64,000 nucleotides of DNA from Chryseobacterium sp. Bi04 (GTDB lineage Bacteria > Bacteroidota > Bacteroidia > Flavobacteriales > Weeksellaceae), in contig NZ_CAKKLP010000013.1 in assembly GCF_918698085.1 (NCBI RefSeq), forward strand, positions 87,842 through 151,841, given 5' to 3'. Shown piece by piece: positions 50,901 to 58,996 of the stretch (positions are counted from its first letter, which is position 1; every line of letters begins with the position of its first letter). The position numbers and the translations under genes are program-made. Below the pieces are notes generated by a model. The model had not been told where the DNA came from and did no database searches. It was given only the letters and a program-made list of their open reading frames with translations.

Positions 50901-50968
50901 AAAAAATTCCTACAGCACTCAATATTATTAAAGATGAGGAAAGAGGAAGCCTGATTGAAATTGTTTAA
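47933..50968 (+). CDS. sbcC: SbcC ATPase subunit (Rad50-type)
   Basis: The 1011-residue partner of SbcD has the N-terminal Walker A GAVGSGKSS (35-43), long coiled coils on both sides of a zinc hook CPLC (500-503), and at the C-terminus the ABC signature LSGGQ (917-921) and Walker B FFIDEGFG (near 947). The layout and length are those of SbcC/Rad50; the hook is in the middle of the coils as expected. It forms the ATP-driven clamp around DNA ends. The gene has no terminator of its own at the stop, and a long repeat element (51009-51711) follows. Confidence 0.96.
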   Translation: MIPIQLTIEGLYSYQERQSIDFKNLTDAGLFGIFGAVGSGKSSVLEAISFALYGETERLNMRDKRAYNMMNLKSNSSYIEFDFINYENKLFRATRDFRRNSKKFDDVKPYAVTFYENINDKWIPLDHSNAEAIIGLSYANFKRTIIIPQGQFKEFLELGAADRTNMMKEIFNLQKFDLQNNVSTLNVKNRSELDQLEGQLKGFEEVSEENIQLQKGLLTKEQKKLAESNEKFEKISHTYQQLKNLKTDFESLKQHKESFTKLAERKPKIDALETQTELYDLISRTFNPLIAEKNKLSKEITDKRIERENQIKILKETEQNFTAVKEQLYILEAQFKALDQSRIQENDLGIIIQILRFYDEIKTLRARTKNGSEKVAEVSINKGIVQKKIEELAKSIDELKEKKLDTSLLSNVGNWFIQQKNLNKTLYDQAGKIEKQQKQIEAISGELKPFSFRENFREEFKKKREVLELNKKVLSQKLDHLKIQKELSRFAHELHDGESCPLCGSLEHPHIVEIQDVNFELQEIQDKISTLDHDILNIQKQETEIEKILDRKKIFEEQLIAEQRILERIQKDIEVHFQHFIWKQFSPDHEDEFEKKRSDSFALEKKMEETEQHITAEREILEKENKLLEKYKTALETFKLEEATKQEQINISRSSLKILDWNHYEQKTLAEIEETYQKLVLSNTETEQNYQKAAQQEKIIAPKLAEQKAILSQSEKQISALEKEISENTEAITNALAAQNITDFKEVEIILLQKLNVLQTRAEVQQFRIDFETLKKIIEGLELKLKGLLFNDEQFSSAEKHFIEAQNELKQMNDSVVKMISEIERLEKEYSKKEELLKALSKLQKRSENLKLMMNLFKGAGFVQYVSSIYLRQLCDHANLRFHRMTRNQLSLQLNENNDFEIIDYLNEGRSRSVKTLSGGQAFQVSLSLALALAESVQANAQADKNFFFIDEGFGTQDAESVNIVFETLTNLMKENRIVGIISHVEELKEKIPTALNIIKDEERGSLIEIV

Positions 50969-51008
50969 CTTTATATTTTAAACCCCAAATCAAAGATTCG
51001 AAGTAGTC

Positions 51009-51711
51009 AAAAGGCACAAAAGTATTTTAAACACTTAAGTTATTTTCAAGTAACAAGCTTGGGCATAGAAAGTACACTTAAGATTATGAAAATCTTCGAT
51101 TTTCAACTCACGTAAACCTTTTATGCAGTGCAATTGTAAATTTACTTTTGGAGTATAATGCTAGAGAGACAGAAGAAATATTTTGTGAGAGATAACCACT
51201 ACTTGGTATATCGTAAAAAGAAAGATTCAGAAGTTTTGTGTAAATTAGGCTTGGAGAGAAAGCTTAATAATTGGCATATGCTCATCAAGATTATGCGCGA
51301 TTTAAAGTTTTTAAGCCGAGTACCTTTTGTGGTTATATTTCTTTCGCAGATTGATTGAGCAGATTTTTATTATGTCTGGATTCCTGCGGAATGACAAGTG
51401 CTGTTATTCTAATTGAATAAGATAATACCTGCAAAAATTGTCATTCCGAAGGAATCCAGATACTTAAAATTAGCTTTACAAAACGTAAATAATAGCTATG
51501 CTCAGATTCCTGCAGAATGACAAATACGTTATTCTAAAGAATGAATATTTTTTAAACACTTTAGCTCACTTAAGTAAGTACAAAAATAACTGAATACAAG
51601 TAAGTTCACTTTAGAAGAAAATAAGATTTTCATAAAACTTATGTGTACTTCTCAGCAGTTTGATATTAGCTTAAAAAAATCTAAAGTGTCTAAAATCTTT
51701 TGTGACCTTTT
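51009..51711. repeat. inverted-repeat element, family A, copy 2 (0.7 kb)
   Basis: The 0.79-kb gap between sbcC and the LLM gene is bracketed by near-perfect inverted ends: left AAAAGGCACAAAAG and ATTTTAAACACTT (51009-51036), right AAGTGTCTAAAATC and TTTTGTGACCTTTT (51684-51711), differing by one indel and a few bases. Inside are further inverted fragments of GTACACTTAAG type and three copies of a GGATTCC palindrome (separate entry). A 66-codon frame at 51158-51358 inside it shows no family character and is discounted. The short related element at 41480-41735 shows it is dispersed. Confidence 0.65.
51374..51523. repeat. three copies of a palindromic GGATTCC..GGAATGAC repeat
   Basis: TCTGGATTCCTGCGGAATG (51375-), its inverse CATTCCGAAGGAATCCAGA (to 51460) and AGATTCCTGCAGAATG (51504-) are the same unit in alternating directions. 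Each holds a small ATTCC/GGAAT hairpin, and the first two form one long inverted pair. Comparable GTCATTCCGAAGGAATC sequences recur in intergenic DNA of many bacteria; the role is unknown. Confidence 0.6.
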
Positions 51712-51756
51712 GTGGTTTAATAACATCCGGCAATTACAGGTTTTGTACCAATGGTT

Positions 51757-52758
51757 TTACTTCTTCCCGAGTAATTCAATGGATTTCATCACCAAGTCAT
51801 GAGCCGGGTCTCCGATATCCATATGCCCTATAAATCTTGTGATTCCAAAAATCTCTTTCATATAAGCAATTTTATCAGCTACTTCAGCCGGACTACCGAT
51901 GAATAAAGCGCCTTCTTTGTTTCTTCCCCCCTCATACTGCATTTTAGTATAAGGAGCCCATCCTCTTGAGGCCCCTATGCTATCCATCTGAGATTTATAG
52001 GTATGGAAATATCCGTCTACTACATTTTGATCATCACTCACAAAAGTATGGGAATGAATCGCAATCTGCATTTTGGATACATCATGTCCTGCTTTCTGGT
52101 ATTCTTGTTTGTAAAACTCAATCAGGTTTTTAAACTTGACAGGCATTCCTCCGATAATAGCTACCACCAGAGGCATTCCCAATTGGGCAGCACTTAATAC
52201 GGATTGAGGAGTTCCTCCTACCGCTCTTCAAATAGAAAGTTTTCCATCATTTTTTGCCCTTGGATACACGGTCTGGTTTTGCATCGGTGCCCGAAGTTTT
52301 CCTGACCAGGTTACATTTTCCTCAGAATTAATCTTTAATAACAACTCCAGTTTCTCATCAAAAAGCTCCTCATAGTCATTCAATGAATACCCATATAGAG
52401 GGAATGATTCGATGAAGCTTCCGCGGCCTACGAATATTTCTGCTCTTCCGTCTGAAATAAGATCTAAGGTTGAAAAATCTTCGTACACCTTTACCGGCTC
52501 TGAAGAGCTTAAGACGGTAACTCCGCTTGCCAATTTTATATTTTTTGTAATACTTGCTGCTGCTGCCAATACCATTTCAGGAGAAGAAACAGCATAATCC
52601 GGACGGTGGTGTTCTCCCATGGCGAAGACATCGATTCCTACCTCATCCATCAATTTTACCTGTTCCAAAATCTCACGAATTTTTGTTCCGGCATCTCTAT
52701 ATTTTCCGGTGGACTGATCAAAAGCCAGATCACCGAACATTCCTATTCCTAATTCCAT
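51757..52758 (-). pseudogene. LLM-class flavin-dependent oxidoreductase broken by one in-frame stop
   Basis: One continuous 333-codon frame encodes a luciferase-like monooxygenase-family protein (MELGIGMFGDLAFDQSTG, HHRPDYAVSSPE, GRGSFIESFPLYGY, then VGGTPQSVLSAAQLGMP and FIGSPAEVADKI) but is interrupted by a single TGA at 52228-52230. The context is KLSI-stop-RAVGGTPQS, where relatives carry a tryptophan, so TGG to TGA is the simplest change. No frameshift is present. The left part (52228-52758) alone lacks half of the barrel. It may be a real loss, a strain-specific mutation or a base-calling error. A -7 box TAATTTTG (complement of 52778-52785) sits ahead of its ATG. Confidence 0.85.
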
Positions 52759-52916
52759 ATTGTTGATTTTATATACACAAAATTACAGGAATAAAAAGTC
52801 AAAAACATTGATGTTTGTTAAGAACGTAAACTTGATTTCCAAACACAAATGACGCTAGTTTCTTGCACAAATATCACGACTTTATTTTTGAAGAATATCA
52901 ATTTATATTTATACGG

Positions 52917-53109
52917 TGTTGGAAAACGCAAAGACGCAAATTGTTTTTAAAGGTTACATTTTTAAGACGCAAGGATTTTATCTGCGATAATAATTGCAGA
53001 CCTCTCTATATTTGCCGTGGAATACATATCCTTGCTGAAAAGCCCCGGTTTCTTGCGCCTTAAAACAATATGATAGTAAGCATCCTTTGCTCCCTTATGT
53101 TTTCCAACA
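52917..53109. repeat. inverted-repeat element, family B
   Basis: The 385-bp gap between the LLM and S9 peptidase genes has no gene. It holds perfect 11-bp ends TGTTGGAAAAC (52917-52927) and GTTTTCCAACA (53099-53109), with further imperfect pairing (AGACGCAA/TTGCGCC). Its right end touches the S9 terminator. Frames across it (52863-53063) are not convincing. Confidence 0.55.
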
Positions 53110-53110
53110 A

Positions 53111-53142
53111 AAAAATCCAGCCTAAAATAGACTGGATTTTAC
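53111..53142 (-). terminator. intrinsic terminator of the S9 peptidase gene
   Basis: On the minus strand AAAATCCAG (53140-53132) pairs with CTGGATTTT (53120-53112), then runs into a T tract. It directly follows the S9 stop. Confidence 0.8.
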
Positions 53143-53144
53143 CA

Positions 53145-55283
53145 TTATTTTTTCAGGTACTGATCAAAGTAATCTGTAATTTTCTGCATCAGGTGAACCC
53201 TGTCTTTTCCGATCACATTATGCGGATGTCCCGGATAAGTAAAGTAATCCAACTGAACCCCATTATCAACCGCAGATTTGATGAATTTTATAGAATGCTG
53301 CCATACCACTACATCATCCTGAGCTCCGTGAATCATCAATAATTTTCCTTTTAGGTTCTGTACTTTATCTAAAAGATTGGCCGCAGCATATCCCTGTGGA
53401 TTTTCCTGTGGTGAATCCATATATCTTTCCCCATACATAATTTCGTACATGCTCCAGTCGATCACCGGTCCTCCGGCAACTCCTACTTTAAATACATCCG
53501 GTTTACGAAGCATAAAGCTTGTAGTCATAAACCCTCCAAAGCTCCAGCCATGGATTCCCATTTTTGCACCGTCTACATAAGGAAGAGATTTCAGGTAGTC
53601 TACACCTTTCATCTGGTCATTCATTTCTGTAGTTCCCAGATTTCTGAATACAGCCTGTTCAAACTTCATTCCACGGTTAGAAGATCCTCTTCCGTCCATG
53701 GTAAAGATGATATATCCGTTCTGAGCCATATATTCATACCATAAGTTTCCTGAAGCCGGGAAAGTATTTGTTACTAACTGTAAGTGTGGACCATTGTACA
53801 GATAAACAATGGTAGGATACTTTTTATTAGGATCAAAATTTGTTGGAAGGATGATCTTTCCATATAAAGGTGTTCCGTCATCAGCTTTCAATTCTACATT
53901 TTTAATTTCAGGTCTCTGATAATTTTTCAATGTATTTTCTGCTGTAAAAATATTCGTAGACTTTAAGTTGCTGGTATTAATAATATTTCCAATTCTTGGA
54001 GAATTGGCATTACTATAAACATCATACAGATAATTTCCGTCGCTGCTCAATACACCGGCATGCATTCCTTCCGCATCATCCAGTCGCTGCATTTTGAAGT
54101 TGGTCCAATTGATCTTATACAAATGTCTTTCTAAAGGAGTTTCTTTTGTTGACGTAAAATAAATCTCTTTCTTCTTTTCATTAAACCCTAAAATATCGGT
54201 TACCAGCCAGTCACCTTTTGTAATCTGCGCAACCAATCCTTTTTCCAAGCTGTAATGGAACAAGTGGTTATACCCTGTTCTCTGGCTTTGCCAGATAAAA
54301 TCTGTATTGGAATTTGGGAAGAAAGTAAGTGGATGCTGAGGCTCCACATATTTACTGTCGGTCTCTTCAAATAAAGTTTTCACCAGTTCTCCGGTAACGG
54401 CATCATACTGATTCATTTTCATATGATTCTGGCCCCTGTTCAGCACTGCTACAAAAATGTATTTTGAATCCGGGCTCCAGGTAACAGCAGTTAAATACTG
54501 ATCTTTTTCACCTTCAACTTTCAGAAAAGTTGTTGACTGGGTTTTAATATTAAAAACGCCTAAGGTTACCTGATGAGAAGTCTGACCTGCCATCGGGTAT
54601 TTAATATTGTGGTTTACAGCAGGTGTCACAGACCAGTCGATGATCGGGTAATCTGCCACCATAGACTGATCCATTTTATAGAAAGCTACACTTTCGGAAT
54701 TGGGAGCGGGAAAAATTCCGGTATCAATGCCAAATTCATTCCTGTGAACAGCCTGCCCACTGATTATATTTTCATTTGTTTCGTTAGTTACTGCAATAGT
54801 TTTTCCGTTTTTACTCACAAACAGGTTGTTCTTTGCTGTAAAAGCGAAAGTATGGCCATCACCAAACATTTTCATATTGGAAGCATCCTTATCTACAGGA
54901 ACCTGATTTTTCACTTTCCAGTCATTTCCTGATTTTTCAATCCAGAACATTTTACCCTCTTTGTTAAAATAACCATTTGAAGTACCCGAAAACTTAATCT
55001 GAGGAACAGCGTTCAGTTTATCATTGGCAAACTGCCTGTTCAGCTGTGTTAAGGATACCAGGGTATCTTGTTTATTGGTTTTCAGATCTGTCACCAGATA
55101 CCCTCCTTTCACGGACTGGATATAGGATTTCCCGTCTGCAGACCACGAAAATTGTGAAATATTTTTCACAGCAAGGTTGGTTCTCATCCCATTTACAGCC
55201 TCCGCCATGGTAAACTTCTGTGTCTGGGCGAATGCAGCATTTCCCAAAACCAGCATCAATAAAGAAAACTTATATAATTTCAT
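53145..55283 (-). CDS. secreted S9 prolyl dipeptidyl peptidase (DPP IV-like)
   Basis: The 712-residue enzyme has a Sec signal peptide (1-19, ending AFAQ), a beta-propeller with repeated strand motifs and the RNEFGID segment equivalent to the glutamate site that holds the substrate amino terminus. The C-terminal alpha/beta-hydrolase domain carries the triad: Ser581 in GWSFGG, Asp656 in HGAQDD and His688 in GHPHNV. DPP IV-type enzymes release X-Pro dipeptides from peptide ends, fitting the protein-degrading lifestyle suggested by the M43, M3 and S8 enzymes here. No sorting domain is seen, so it is probably periplasmic. Promoter elements should lie in the 0.45-kb gap shared with yceI. Confidence 0.94.
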   Translation of the reverse strand: MKLYKFSLLMLVLGNAAFAQTQKFTMAEAVNGMRTNLAVKNISQFSWSADGKSYIQSVKGGYLVTDLKTNKQDTLVSLTQLNRQFANDKLNAVPQIKFSGTSNGYFNKEGKMFWIEKSGNDWKVKNQVPVDKDASNMKMFGDGHTFAFTAKNNLFVSKNGKTIAVTNETNENIISGQAVHRNEFGIDTGIFPAPNSESVAFYKMDQSMVADYPIIDWSVTPAVNHNIKYPMAGQTSHQVTLGVFNIKTQSTTFLKVEGEKDQYLTAVTWSPDSKYIFVAVLNRGQNHMKMNQYDAVTGELVKTLFEETDSKYVEPQHPLTFFPNSNTDFIWQSQRTGYNHLFHYSLEKGLVAQITKGDWLVTDILGFNEKKKEIYFTSTKETPLERHLYKINWTNFKMQRLDDAEGMHAGVLSSDGNYLYDVYSNANSPRIGNIINTSNLKSTNIFTAENTLKNYQRPEIKNVELKADDGTPLYGKIILPTNFDPNKKYPTIVYLYNGPHLQLVTNTFPASGNLWYEYMAQNGYIIFTMDGRGSSNRGMKFEQAVFRNLGTTEMNDQMKGVDYLKSLPYVDGAKMGIHGWSFGGFMTTSFMLRKPDVFKVGVAGGPVIDWSMYEIMYGERYMDSPQENPQGYAAANLLDKVQNLKGKLLMIHGAQDDVVVWQHSIKFIKSAVDNGVQLDYFTYPGHPHNVIGKDRVHLMQKITDYFDQYLKK

Positions 55284-55502
55284 TGCGTAAAATTGAATCC
55301 ATCAAAAATAAGAAATAAAAATCATCCGTTAAGAAATGTTAAATTAAAACATTCATAAAATGGAGTTAATGGATTAAAAGAAATTATTTCTTACCTTAAT
55401 ATTAGGATTTGAGTATTGGAAATTGCCATGGCGCAAAATACATTGAGATTGTTTCATTTTGATCTTCTCAATGAGGATATTGTCAAAGATGAGGATAAGG
55501 TC

Positions 55503-55613
55503 TAGCCCCGATAGTAACGGTTACCCCACAGCATGCATTGGAGAATTTGGGGATTGGAAGCGTTGGAGTGTATTGGCGAGAGGAGTATGAGTGGATAGCG
55601 GGAAAAAGCTCCT
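55503..55613 (+). ncRNA. structured-RNA-like element (Flavo-1-type candidate)
   Basis: The 0.46-kb gap between the S9 peptidase and yceI has no gene but contains TAGCCCCGATAG (55503-55514) and, about 80 bp on, GGATAGCGGGAAAAAGCTCC (55593-55612). The ends can pair: AGC with GCT, CCCG with CGGG, leaving an A-rich bulge, with an inner hairpin from CCCC (55524-) to GGGG (55559-). The conserved ends with a variable middle resemble an intergenic RNA motif I recall from flavobacteria, possibly the one named Flavo-1; the identity is unverified. Strand is chosen from the direction of that consensus. Confidence 0.45.
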
Positions 55614-55705
55614 AAAAAGCAAGATAATTATCAAAAAAAGATCACAATTTACACATCCTCTGCATTTCTTATCCTATATCAATGTTCCGTATATGCTCTC
55701 TATCC

Positions 55706-55713
55706 TACATTTG
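55706..55713 (+). promoter_or_regulatory. -7 promoter box of the YceI gene
   Basis: TACATTTG fits TAnnTTTG, 33 bp before the yceI start. A TTG-type -33 element is not exact (TTC near 55685). Confidence 0.45.
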
Positions 55714-55745
55714 CATCATTAATAACAAACAAAAATAAAAATACA

Positions 55746-56258
55746 ATGGCAACAAAATGGAACCTAGACCCAACGCATAGTGAGATTACTTTTAAAGTAA
55801 AACATATGATGATTTCTAATGTAAAAGGAAGTTTCAGAACTTTCACTGCAGAAATCGAAGCGGAGGATGATACTTTCGCCAATGCAAAAACTACCGCTAC
55901 TATTCAGACGGATTCTGTTTTCACCAATAATACAGACAGAGATAATCACCTAAAGTCTGGTGAATTCTTCAATGCTGAGCAATATCCAACGATTACTTTT
56001 GACTCTCAGGCCCTGAATGATCAGGTAGTGGGAAATCTTACGATCAATGGGATTACGAAGCCTGTAACGTTAGATGTAGATTTCGGAGGAATCAATGTTG
56101 ATCCGTGGGGAAATACAAAAGCGGGATTCTCTTTTGAAGGGAAAATAAGCAGAAAAGATTTCGGATTAAACTGGAATGCAGCTTTAGAAGCAGGAGGAGT
56201 AATGGTAAGTGATGATGTAAAAGTAGCTGGTGAATTACAGTTTGTAAAACAAGCATAG
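55746..56258 (+). CDS. YceI family lipid-binding protein, cytoplasmic form
   Basis: The 170-residue product is a full YceI lipocalin-like barrel: WNLDPTHSEITFKVKHMM, SFRTFTAEIEAEDDTF, HLKSGEFFNAEQYPTITF and ISRKDFGLNW. YceI proteins bind isoprenoid or polyprenyl molecules such as ubiquinone-8 in a long barrel. There is no signal peptide here, so this version stays in the cytoplasm, unlike E. coli YceI; several Bacteroidota members are like this. It is monocistronic, with a promoter box at 55706-55713 and a terminator at 56278-56320. Its level may be regulated through the RNA-like element upstream, which is speculation. Confidence 0.9.
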   Translation: MATKWNLDPTHSEITFKVKHMMISNVKGSFRTFTAEIEAEDDTFANAKTTATIQTDSVFTNNTDRDNHLKSGEFFNAEQYPTITFDSQALNDQVVGNLTINGITKPVTLDVDFGGINVDPWGNTKAGFSFEGKISRKDFGLNWNAALEAGGVMVSDDVKVAGELQFVKQA

Positions 56259-56277
56259 TTTTTTTCATATATTTTAT

Positions 56278-56320
56278 AAAAGGTTCAGGGATTTTACTAA
56301 AAACCTTGAACCTTTTATTT
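56278..56320 (+). terminator. intrinsic terminator of the YceI gene
   Basis: Arms AAAAGGTTCAGGG (56278-56290) and CCTTGAACCTTTT (56304-56316), 13 pairs with one G-T, then a T-rich run. It lies just after the YceI stop. Confidence 0.8.
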
Positions 56321-56338
56321 TTTATTATTATTTAAATT

Positions 56339-57166
56339 ATGAACCTCAACGATCTGCAAAACATAAGTGAAAACTTCCAAAGCACTCAGCGAATGCCTGT
56401 TCTATTTTTGGGACATGGCTCTCCTATGAATGCTATTGAAGAAAACCAATTTGTACAGGGCTTCCGAAAAGCGGCTACGGAAATTCCCAAGCCTAATGCT
56501 ATTCTGTGTATTTCTGCACACTGGTATACGGAAGGAACGCTTGTCACCGCCATGGAAATGCCAAAAACCATTCATGATTTTTATGGTTTTCCGAAAGAAT
56601 TATTTGATGTACAGTATCCTGCTCCCGGAAATCCGGAGCTTGCTGCGGAAACTGCAGAGCTGTTGTTACCCGTGGAGGCTGAAGAAGACCATAGCTGGGG
56701 GCTGGATCATGGGGCATGGTCTGTCATCAGACATATGTATCCTGAAGCTGATATTCCGGTCATTCAACTGAGTATTGATTATACCAAGCCTCCGCAATAT
56801 CATTATGACCTGGCAAAAAGGCTTCATAAACTCCGTGAAAAAGGAATTCTGATCATTGGCAGCGGAAATATTGTTCATAACCTGCGTTTAATCGACTGGA
56901 AAAATATCAATACGGTGGGTGCCGGCTGGGACTGGGCAGTGGAAGCCAGGGAAAAAACCAACAATTGGCTTGTTGACAGTAATTTTCAGCCTATTATTGA
57001 TTATCAGAAACAGGGAACATTTTTGCAATACGCTGTGCCTACCCCTGATCACTATCTTCCGCTTATCTATACTTTAGGGTTGAAAGACCGGTCTGAACAA
57101 TTGTCTTTATTTAATGACGAACTTATTGGAGGTTCATTAAGCATGACAAGTGTGAGAATTGGATAA
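56339..57166 (+). CDS. ygiD: YgiD-type class III extradiol dioxygenase (4,5-DOPA dioxygenase family)
   Basis: The 275-residue enzyme belongs to the LigB/YgiD family: VLFLGHGSPMNAI with metal ligand His26, CISAHWYTEG with His61, GLDHGAWSVI, GSGNIVHNLRL and PTPDHYLPLIY close to the C-terminus. E. coli YgiD opens the ring of DOPA at 4,5; plant relatives make betalamic acid. The metal (Zn or Fe) site looks intact, but the substrate in Bacteroidota is unknown. Length is typical. It is preceded by the terminator of yceI, so it likely has its own promoter in the short gap. Confidence 0.92.
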   Translation: MNLNDLQNISENFQSTQRMPVLFLGHGSPMNAIEENQFVQGFRKAATEIPKPNAILCISAHWYTEGTLVTAMEMPKTIHDFYGFPKELFDVQYPAPGNPELAAETAELLLPVEAEEDHSWGLDHGAWSVIRHMYPEADIPVIQLSIDYTKPPQYHYDLAKRLHKLREKGILIIGSGNIVHNLRLIDWKNINTVGAGWDWAVEAREKTNNWLVDSNFQPIIDYQKQGTFLQYAVPTPDHYLPLIYTLGLKDRSEQLSLFNDELIGGSLSMTSVRIG

Positions 57167-57344
57167 TTTTCTACCTTGAGCTTAGGATAAGTGTTTTTTA
57201 GAATATTTTTAATGCTAAAGGACACCAAATACTGTTGAAAATTGAAAACATTGTACGTTAACAATGGCGGTGAACTCAGCAAAGGTTCTCTTCTATGCTA
57301 AGCGGAATGCGTGGCAAGTGAAAGCAAAAAACAGATATAATAAA

Positions 57345-57371
57345 GCCCCTCAACCAGATAGGTTGAGGGGC
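57345..57371. terminator. strong bidirectional terminator
   Basis: Perfect 10-bp GC-rich arms CCCCTCAACC (57346-57355) and GGTTGAGGGG (57361-57370), with a further G-C at the base and a 5-base loop. It closes the S8 protease gene on the minus strand. The remaining 180 bp after ygiD show nothing else. Confidence 0.8.
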
Positions 57372-57390
57372 CTATTTTTGAAATAGTATT

Positions 57391-58869
57391 TTATTGTACT
57401 GCTTTTAAAACATTGATGTTTCCATAGCCATAGCTTGAATTCACATTTGGGTAATAAGTGGCAGACTGTCTCATTTTATTAAGGACCTGGTCTCTTGTCC
57501 ATGATGGATTTTTAGCCCATACCAAAGCTGCAATTCCGGCTGTTGCCGCGGTAGCTACTGATGAACCGCCTACATAATCGGCCTGTCCGTTATAATAACT
57601 TAAAACCGGAACTGTATTTCCCGAAGCTCTTTCCATCTGGAAGGTAAAGTCTATCTCACCTCCGGAATGGCAAACATCACATTTCTGATTGGAAGTTCCT
57701 TCTTTCACTCCGGTTATGGCTTGTGTTTCCGGCATCCATGCAGGAAAAATAACGCCTACAAAAGTGGTAAAGCTGGTAGAGGTACCTCCTGCACAGAAAA
57801 TCAATTTTCCTTTGGAATAGGCATATTTTACACCATCTTCAATTTTTCCTACTGAAAAAATATGTCCCATAGACATAGAAATAATCTTTACACTGGCATT
57901 ATTTGCCAGCTCTGTAAATGCCGTTTTCACTCCTGTCTGCTCACTTGAGGTATCCAATACTACATTTGTTGCAGCCCTGTAAGCAATTAAATTGGCATTA
58001 TAGGCAACTCCTACAGGCAGTCCTGCATTATTTCTCGGTGCCGCCATTACGGAAGCCATTTTTGTTCCGTGCCCACACTGATCTGCAGAACCATCTGAAT
58101 TATAGACCCCAAATTTACTGATTGTTCTCCCTGAGGAGGATCCGTTATTAAAGCTGTTTCCAAGAAACGCTTGCTCTGGTGAAACGCCTGTATCTACCAG
58201 GCCAATGGTAACGCCAGCTCCGGTACTGTAGCCCCATGCACCAGGAATATTATGTTTGGTAAAAGCCCAGGGAATTTTCGCACCCGGAGTGGTGGAAGTA
58301 TAGTCATCAGCATTCAAAGTAGTAGATGAAAATCCACATCCTGAACCGCTGCCTGAGGATCTTGAAGCTAGATTGTATTTATTTTCATTTTCGAAATAGT
58401 GATAATCCCCCGGTTCAAGATACCGGATAGTCTTCATCTGTCGAAGCGCTTTAATGGTTTCTTCTTTTTCAATAACTACATCGATCTGGTTGAGGTACTT
58501 ATCTGAGGTAAGAAAGAAAGTTCTTTCATCTTTTCCTTCATATTTTTTGATTATCGATAAAATCTCAGTTTCCATGGCCTGGTTATTTGAAGATTTGCTT
58601 CTATCAAAATCTTCTTTAGATTCTCCAAATCCAATGGATACCATTTTATTTCCCTGAAAGATGGCGCTCCATAAAAAATGATCAGATTGATTGGCCCAGT
58701 TGAAAGAACCTTTTGTTTTGATGGACTGGTTAATTCCCTCATTAATTTGTTTGGCAGTCAGGGGGTCTTTCTGACTCATTTCAATGTTTGAACTTTCATT
58801 CTGGAGATCTTCGGTATTACAAGAGCTTAAAGCAAAAAATATTGCTACTAAGAATACACTTTTTTTCAT
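57391..58869 (-). CDS. S8 subtilisin-family lipoprotein protease
   Basis: The 492-residue protein has a lipoprotein signal (lipobox ALSSC, Cys17), an N-terminal pro-region (about 35-160) and a subtilase domain with the triad Asp226 (GLVDTGVSP), His267 (QCGHGTKMAS) and Ser437 (GGSSVATAATAG). The usual oxyanion region AAGN reads CAGG here (359-362), so the oxyanion asparagine may be replaced or shifted; the protein could be altered in activity. A CDVCHSGG stretch near 397-404 and a single Cys near 178 could form a disulfide. It is expected on the outer membrane. No T9SS domain follows; it is transcribed alone and terminated at 57345-57371. Confidence 0.88.
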   Translation of the reverse strand: MKKSVFLVAIFFALSSCNTEDLQNESSNIEMSQKDPLTAKQINEGINQSIKTKGSFNWANQSDHFLWSAIFQGNKMVSIGFGESKEDFDRSKSSNNQAMETEILSIIKKYEGKDERTFFLTSDKYLNQIDVVIEKEETIKALRQMKTIRYLEPGDYHYFENENKYNLASRSSGSGSGCGFSSTTLNADDYTSTTPGAKIPWAFTKHNIPGAWGYSTGAGVTIGLVDTGVSPEQAFLGNSFNNGSSSGRTISKFGVYNSDGSADQCGHGTKMASVMAAPRNNAGLPVGVAYNANLIAYRAATNVVLDTSSEQTGVKTAFTELANNASVKIISMSMGHIFSVGKIEDGVKYAYSKGKLIFCAGGTSTSFTTFVGVIFPAWMPETQAITGVKEGTSNQKCDVCHSGGEIDFTFQMERASGNTVPVLSYYNGQADYVGGSSVATAATAGIAALVWAKNPSWTRDQVLNKMRQSATYYPNVNSSYGYGNINVLKAVQ

Positions 58870-58996
58870 ATGTTATAATTTTGGTTGGGACCAATATAAC
58901 ACTTTATTGTGAATTACCTATTTTTTAAAGGTGAATTCTATATTATCCGAATATTAATAACACTTTAAGGATAAAATTCACAATATTCAATGAAAT

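Noticed and set aside
51158..51358. 66-codon frame inside the family A element
   Set aside because: Lies within a repeat element, has no family-like motif, and its sequence is explained by repeat DNA.
52228..52230. TGA read as selenocysteine or tryptophan
   Set aside because: No recoding hairpin was recognised after the TGA, and other genes in the window use TGG for tryptophan normally. A nonsense mutation or error is simpler.
52863..53063. Frame across the family B element
   Set aside because: Crosses the inverted-repeat end and lacks any protein-like pattern.
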